This document shows positions 8,601 through 9,288 of a stretch of 9,288 nucleotides of DNA, one piece after another; the stretch's first letter is position 1, and the number at the start of each line of letters is the position of its first letter. The DNA lies in contig JAENVU010000411.1 in NCBI GenBank assembly GCA_016650415.1, positions 1 through 9,288 on the forward strand, in the 5' to 3' direction. This DNA comes from Acidimicrobiia bacterium (GTDB taxonomy: Bacteria > Actinomycetota > Acidimicrobiia > IMCC26256 > JAENVU01). Both the position numbers and the translations under genes were made by a program. Under the pieces are notes generated by a model. It had not been told where the DNA came from, made no database searches, and saw only the letters and a list, made by a program, of their open reading frames with translations.

Positions 8601-8823
8601 CCCGACCCAGCCGTTCGGCCAATGCGTAGGGGGTGAGGAAGCCCACGTTGGCGAGCCCGCCCGCCGCCGCGACGACGCGCCGAGCCGCCAACCCGGCCGC
8701 GTTCGACGGCACGATGACCGTGACCGGCCGCAACCGGTCCCCGGCCTGAAGATCGGCGATCGTCGCCGCCAGGGCGGCCGTCGCGGCCGCGCCGTAGCTG
8801 ACTCCCTGCACCGATTCGATCAC
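5683..8823 (-). CDS. addB: AddB-like PD-(D/E)XK nuclease subunit with Fe-S cluster motif
   Basis: A predicted 1046-residue partner of the adjacent AddA-like helicase. The N-terminal half resembles the helicase-like fold of AddB (VTVIVPSN at 34-41, GFLTPYALAERL at 61-72, VFVVGLSEGVVP at 538-549), but no GxGKT/S Walker A is present. It is therefore probably a non-motor scaffold; in characterised AddAB this subunit reads Chi-like sites. The C-terminus is a RecB-family nuclease: His774 (ARGTLVHEVLEQF), Asp891 (RGRADRID), Asp905 and Lys907 (LDYKTGG), and Q930-x3-Y934. Fe-S ligands are Cys740 (CPFKYF), Cys1008, Cys1011 and Cys1017 (C-x2-C-x5-C), the AddB arrangement. GTG at 8823 is preferred because similarity begins there; translation upstream to 8985 gives a Pro/Arg/Gly-rich segment unlike a protein domain. 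A GTG at 8811 is possible. It is first in the operon and overlaps addA by 4 bp. Mycobacterial-type AdnA is the alternative. Confidence 0.9.
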   Translation of the reverse strand: MIESVQGVSYGAAATAALAATIADLQAGDRLRPVTVIVPSNAAGLAARRVVAAAGGLANVGFLTPYALAERLGRARAAVAGQEQLTEPLLIAAIRRELRADAGIFDPVAAHAGTERALARRYAELSRARPETLDRIARAGSSRARALVAFCRRVQIRLAHYADEDALADHAIAAVGAGDPTVTALGAVVVHLPQPLAPRLRSLVAELVRTCPSVAVVGLTGDDDADAGVREACRLLDIHLDDPETATVATGTVATGTEIITASDPDEEVRAVVRRLLAIAETGVPFDRMAILYPPVEPYARTVDAQLRAAGIAHNGPAVRTLADSMAGRMLERLLQLVGAEFARDELVAFFASTPMRGVDGGAIPIERWDRISRRAGVVDGDGWEVGLDAYARDLDQQADDRVAAGLGGEVRNRREAQATRALRDFVADLRDRLSAMERAAGWAARAGETRTVLLDLLGDADARSTWPEPEQDALTAALLVLDRCAVLDAVEPDPSFAVFASAVSTELRSPVGRIGRYGEGVLCAGLATGIGLDLDAVFVVGLSEGVVPASGREDALLADADRALAVESELRTRDRMRAQQRRDYLAALSAASTHRVLTHARGDLRSARERLPSRYLLETASARLGERVFASTFDTVDPAAGVEVVPSFAAGLARIELATTVADRDLGVLAAAAERDGDVIDHPLVQSSGAAAGIDAIRGRASGALTRWDGNVSGVADQVPSPATGEIVSATRLQNWCECPFKYFLTHVVRIPVEEEPERLLELSALARGTLVHEVLEQFIAEELAKPPAEQVPAGEPWPRAAQDRILAIVEELAAAAEAKGITGKAVLWDLHQDEIVVDVLTFLAEDSAHRVGEGVVPESVEFPFGFDTAPPVDVVVPSGEVVRFRGRADRIDRRPDGTRVVLDYKTGGQPPTPDGCENDPVWAGRRLQLPVYAEAVRQQLGADSVESAYWYVSQKGGFQRDSVVLDDETASRFREVVGQIVAGIDGGIFPAAPGEPNWFNAAGANCTYCDFDALCPADRGAQYDAKEAAPEFQVFHDLMPEVEE
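5687..5698 (-). promoter_or_regulatory. Ribosome-binding site for addA inside the end of addB
   Basis: The minus strand reads GGAGGTGGAGGA immediately before the GTG start at 5686. The GGAGGT core sits 6 nt from the start codon and is formed by the last sense codons of addB (Pro-Glu-Val-Glu-Glu). With the GTGA stop/start overlap this indicates translational coupling, consistent with equal production of two subunits of one complex. It is the only clear Shine-Dalgarno sequence at a gene start in the window. Confidence 0.85.
8052..8086. repeat. In-frame 15-bp tandem duplication within addB
   Basis: The 15-bp unit CGTGCCCGTCGCCAC occurs twice head to tail (8053-8067 and 8068-8082), and the match extends a few bases on each side to about 2.3 copies. 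It encodes TVATG repeated twice, around residues 246-258, in a variable segment between conserved blocks of AddB. Because the unit is a multiple of three, gain or loss of a copy keeps the reading frame. It looks like replication slippage in a tolerant linker. Confidence 0.85.
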
Positions 8824-8829
8824 CGCGGC

Positions 8830-8835
8830 ACCGTA
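8830..8835 (-). promoter_or_regulatory. Candidate -10 hexamer (TACGGT) for a leaderless addB message
   Basis: The minus strand carries TACGGT, a TANNNT match, ending 6 nt before the GTG start of addB. That spacing is what is seen for leaderless actinobacterial transcripts and would fit the absence of any Shine-Dalgarno sequence. A -35 element at 17-18 nt is not recognisable because the region there is a G run. It is a pattern match only. Confidence 0.25.
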
Positions 8836-8853
8836 CCAACCGGGTGAGACCGT

Positions 8854-8861
8854 CCCCCCCC
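8854..8861. repeat. Homopolymer run of eight C (G on the minus strand)
   Basis: Eight consecutive C residues lie 31-38 bp upstream of the addB start codon. On the coding strand this is a G8 tract where a -35 element would fall if the TACGGT hexamer is used. Runs of this length can change by slippage and may also be sequencing-error prone. Confidence 0.9.
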
Positions 8862-8883
8862 GTCCGTTTGGCGGATTGCGAGG

Positions 8884-8930
8884 CGCCGAGCCACTCCAGC
8901 CGACAAACGCTGGAGGGTGGGGGGTCGGCG
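8884..8930. repeat. Imperfect inverted repeat between divergent genes
   Basis: Nested complementary arms span 47 bp: CGCCGA (8884-8889) with TCGGCG (8925-8930), CCA (8891-8893) with TGG (8918-8920), and CTCCAGC (8894-8900) with GCTGGAG (8909-8915), around an 8-nt centre. There are small asymmetric bulges between the paired blocks. It lies upstream of the likely promoters of both genes, so a shared operator is one reading; a 5'-leader RNA hairpin is another if addB transcription starts further right. No U-run flanks it, which argues against a terminator. Confidence 0.55.
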
Positions 8931-8979
8931 ACGTCGTGGGGAGCACCACCCGTTCCCGGTGTCGGCGCCGGCCCGGTCC

Positions 8980-8985
8980 TAGCAT
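8980..8985 (+). promoter_or_regulatory. Candidate -10 hexamer (TAGCAT) for the hydrolase gene
   Basis: TAGCAT matches the TANNNT pattern and ends 39 bp before the ATG at 9025, which would give a leader of about 30 nt. The nearest -35-like bases (TTCCCG at 8953-8958) are a weak match at a long spacing of 21 bp. Offered only as the best candidate on this strand. Confidence 0.2.
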
Positions 8986-9024
8986 CGACCCAGCACCCTC
9001 CCCGTCACCTCACGATCGCGACGA

Positions 9025-9288
9025 ATGCCGAGCTACCAACCCCTGCCCGACGCTCCCGCCTGGTTCTCCCGAGCACTTTCGGTGCCGATCGAACGAGGGA
9101 CGGTGGATGTCGACGGACCGATCAACTTTCTCGCCTGGGGAACTCCCGGCACCCGCGGGCTCGTGTTCGTGCACGGTGGTGGCGCCCATGCCCATTGGTG
9201 GACGCACGTCGCAGCCGCCTTCGCCGACGAGTTTCGGGTCGTCGCCGTCGACCTCTCGGGCCACGGCGACAGCACGCATCGCGACGAG
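9025..9288 (+). CDS. Alpha/beta hydrolase fold protein, N-terminal fragment
   Basis: An ATG at 9025 opens 88 codons that continue past the right edge. The fragment shows the start of an alpha/beta hydrolase fold: a beta strand LVFVHGGGAHAHWW (residues 46-59) whose HGGG would contribute the oxyanion hole, then VVAVDLSGHGDS (72-83), the usual strand and loop after the first helix. The nucleophile elbow (GxSxG), acid and His are beyond the window, so substrate and reaction cannot be given; esterase, lipase or C-C hydrolase are all possible. No clear Shine-Dalgarno sequence precedes the ATG. The gene diverges from addB and is probably functionally unrelated to it. It is too incomplete to judge its full length. 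Confidence 0.88.
   Translation, partial: MPSYQPLPDAPAWFSRALSVPIERGTVDVDGPINFLAWGTPGTRGLVFVHGGGAHAHWWTHVAAAFADEFRVVAVDLSGHGDSTHRDE

Larger units (their letters stand above)
8824..9024. other. Divergent intergenic region between addB and the hydrolase gene
   Basis: A 201-bp non-coding stretch that must hold the start signals for both diverging genes. It contains promoter-like hexamers on each strand, a run of eight C/G pairs and an imperfect inverted repeat (listed separately). The addB frame stays open across most of it up to an ATG at 8985, but the implied peptide is a low-complexity Pro/Arg/Gly string and is judged non-coding. No tRNA, small ORF of note or U-tailed terminator was seen. Confidence 0.75.

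Noticed and set aside
8824..8985. Upstream extension of addB to an ATG at 8985
   Set aside because: The 54 extra codons cross the G8 tract and the inverted repeat and give a Pro/Arg/Gly-rich peptide; similarity to the family begins at the GTG at 8823.
9010..9279. Minus-strand frames of 80-89 codons at the right edge
   Set aside because: They lie antisense to the alpha/beta hydrolase start, whose HGGG and DLSGHGDS motifs are convincing.

Overview
The window is G+C-rich, tightly packed bacterial DNA and looks like an actinobacterial chromosome, most likely of the Acidimicrobiia type. The pointers are strong G/C bias at codon third positions (which creates many long antisense shadow frames), GTG start codons on two genes, mostly absent Shine-Dalgarno sequences, and a class A penicillin-binding protein ending in the Thr-rich 'TTTT..KAP' tail often seen in that class. 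The taxonomy is an inference from composition and protein style; there is no rRNA marker.

Layout. Four genes lie on the minus strand, read right to left: an AddB-like nuclease/Fe-S subunit (8823 to 5683), an AddA-like helicase-nuclease (5686 to 2288, overlapping addB by 4 bp as GTGA), a bifunctional peptidoglycan glycosyltransferase/transpeptidase (2230 to 137), and the first 31 codons of a probable coiled-coil/zinc-ribbon protein (93 to the left edge). Gaps after addA and after the PBP gene are 57 and 43 bp, so all four could be one transcript. On the plus strand, an alpha/beta hydrolase gene starts at 9025 and runs off the right edge. The 201-bp divergent gap (8824-9024) is the only sizeable non-coding stretch. 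It holds an imperfect inverted repeat, an eight-G/C run and weak promoter-like hexamers.

Function. The two largest genes are predicted to form a heterodimeric helicase-nuclease that resects double-strand breaks to start RecA-dependent repair. AddA carries all superfamily 1 helicase motifs plus a PD-(D/E)XK nuclease. AddB has no visible Walker A motif but keeps a nuclease active site and the four-cysteine Fe-S pattern. The PBP acts outside the membrane in cell wall synthesis, and its link to the repair pair is positional only.

I found no clear novel system, mobile element, CRISPR array or RNA gene. The most interesting unexplained items are a strong 11-bp hairpin ending 8 nt before the PBP start codon and the inverted repeat between the divergent genes.
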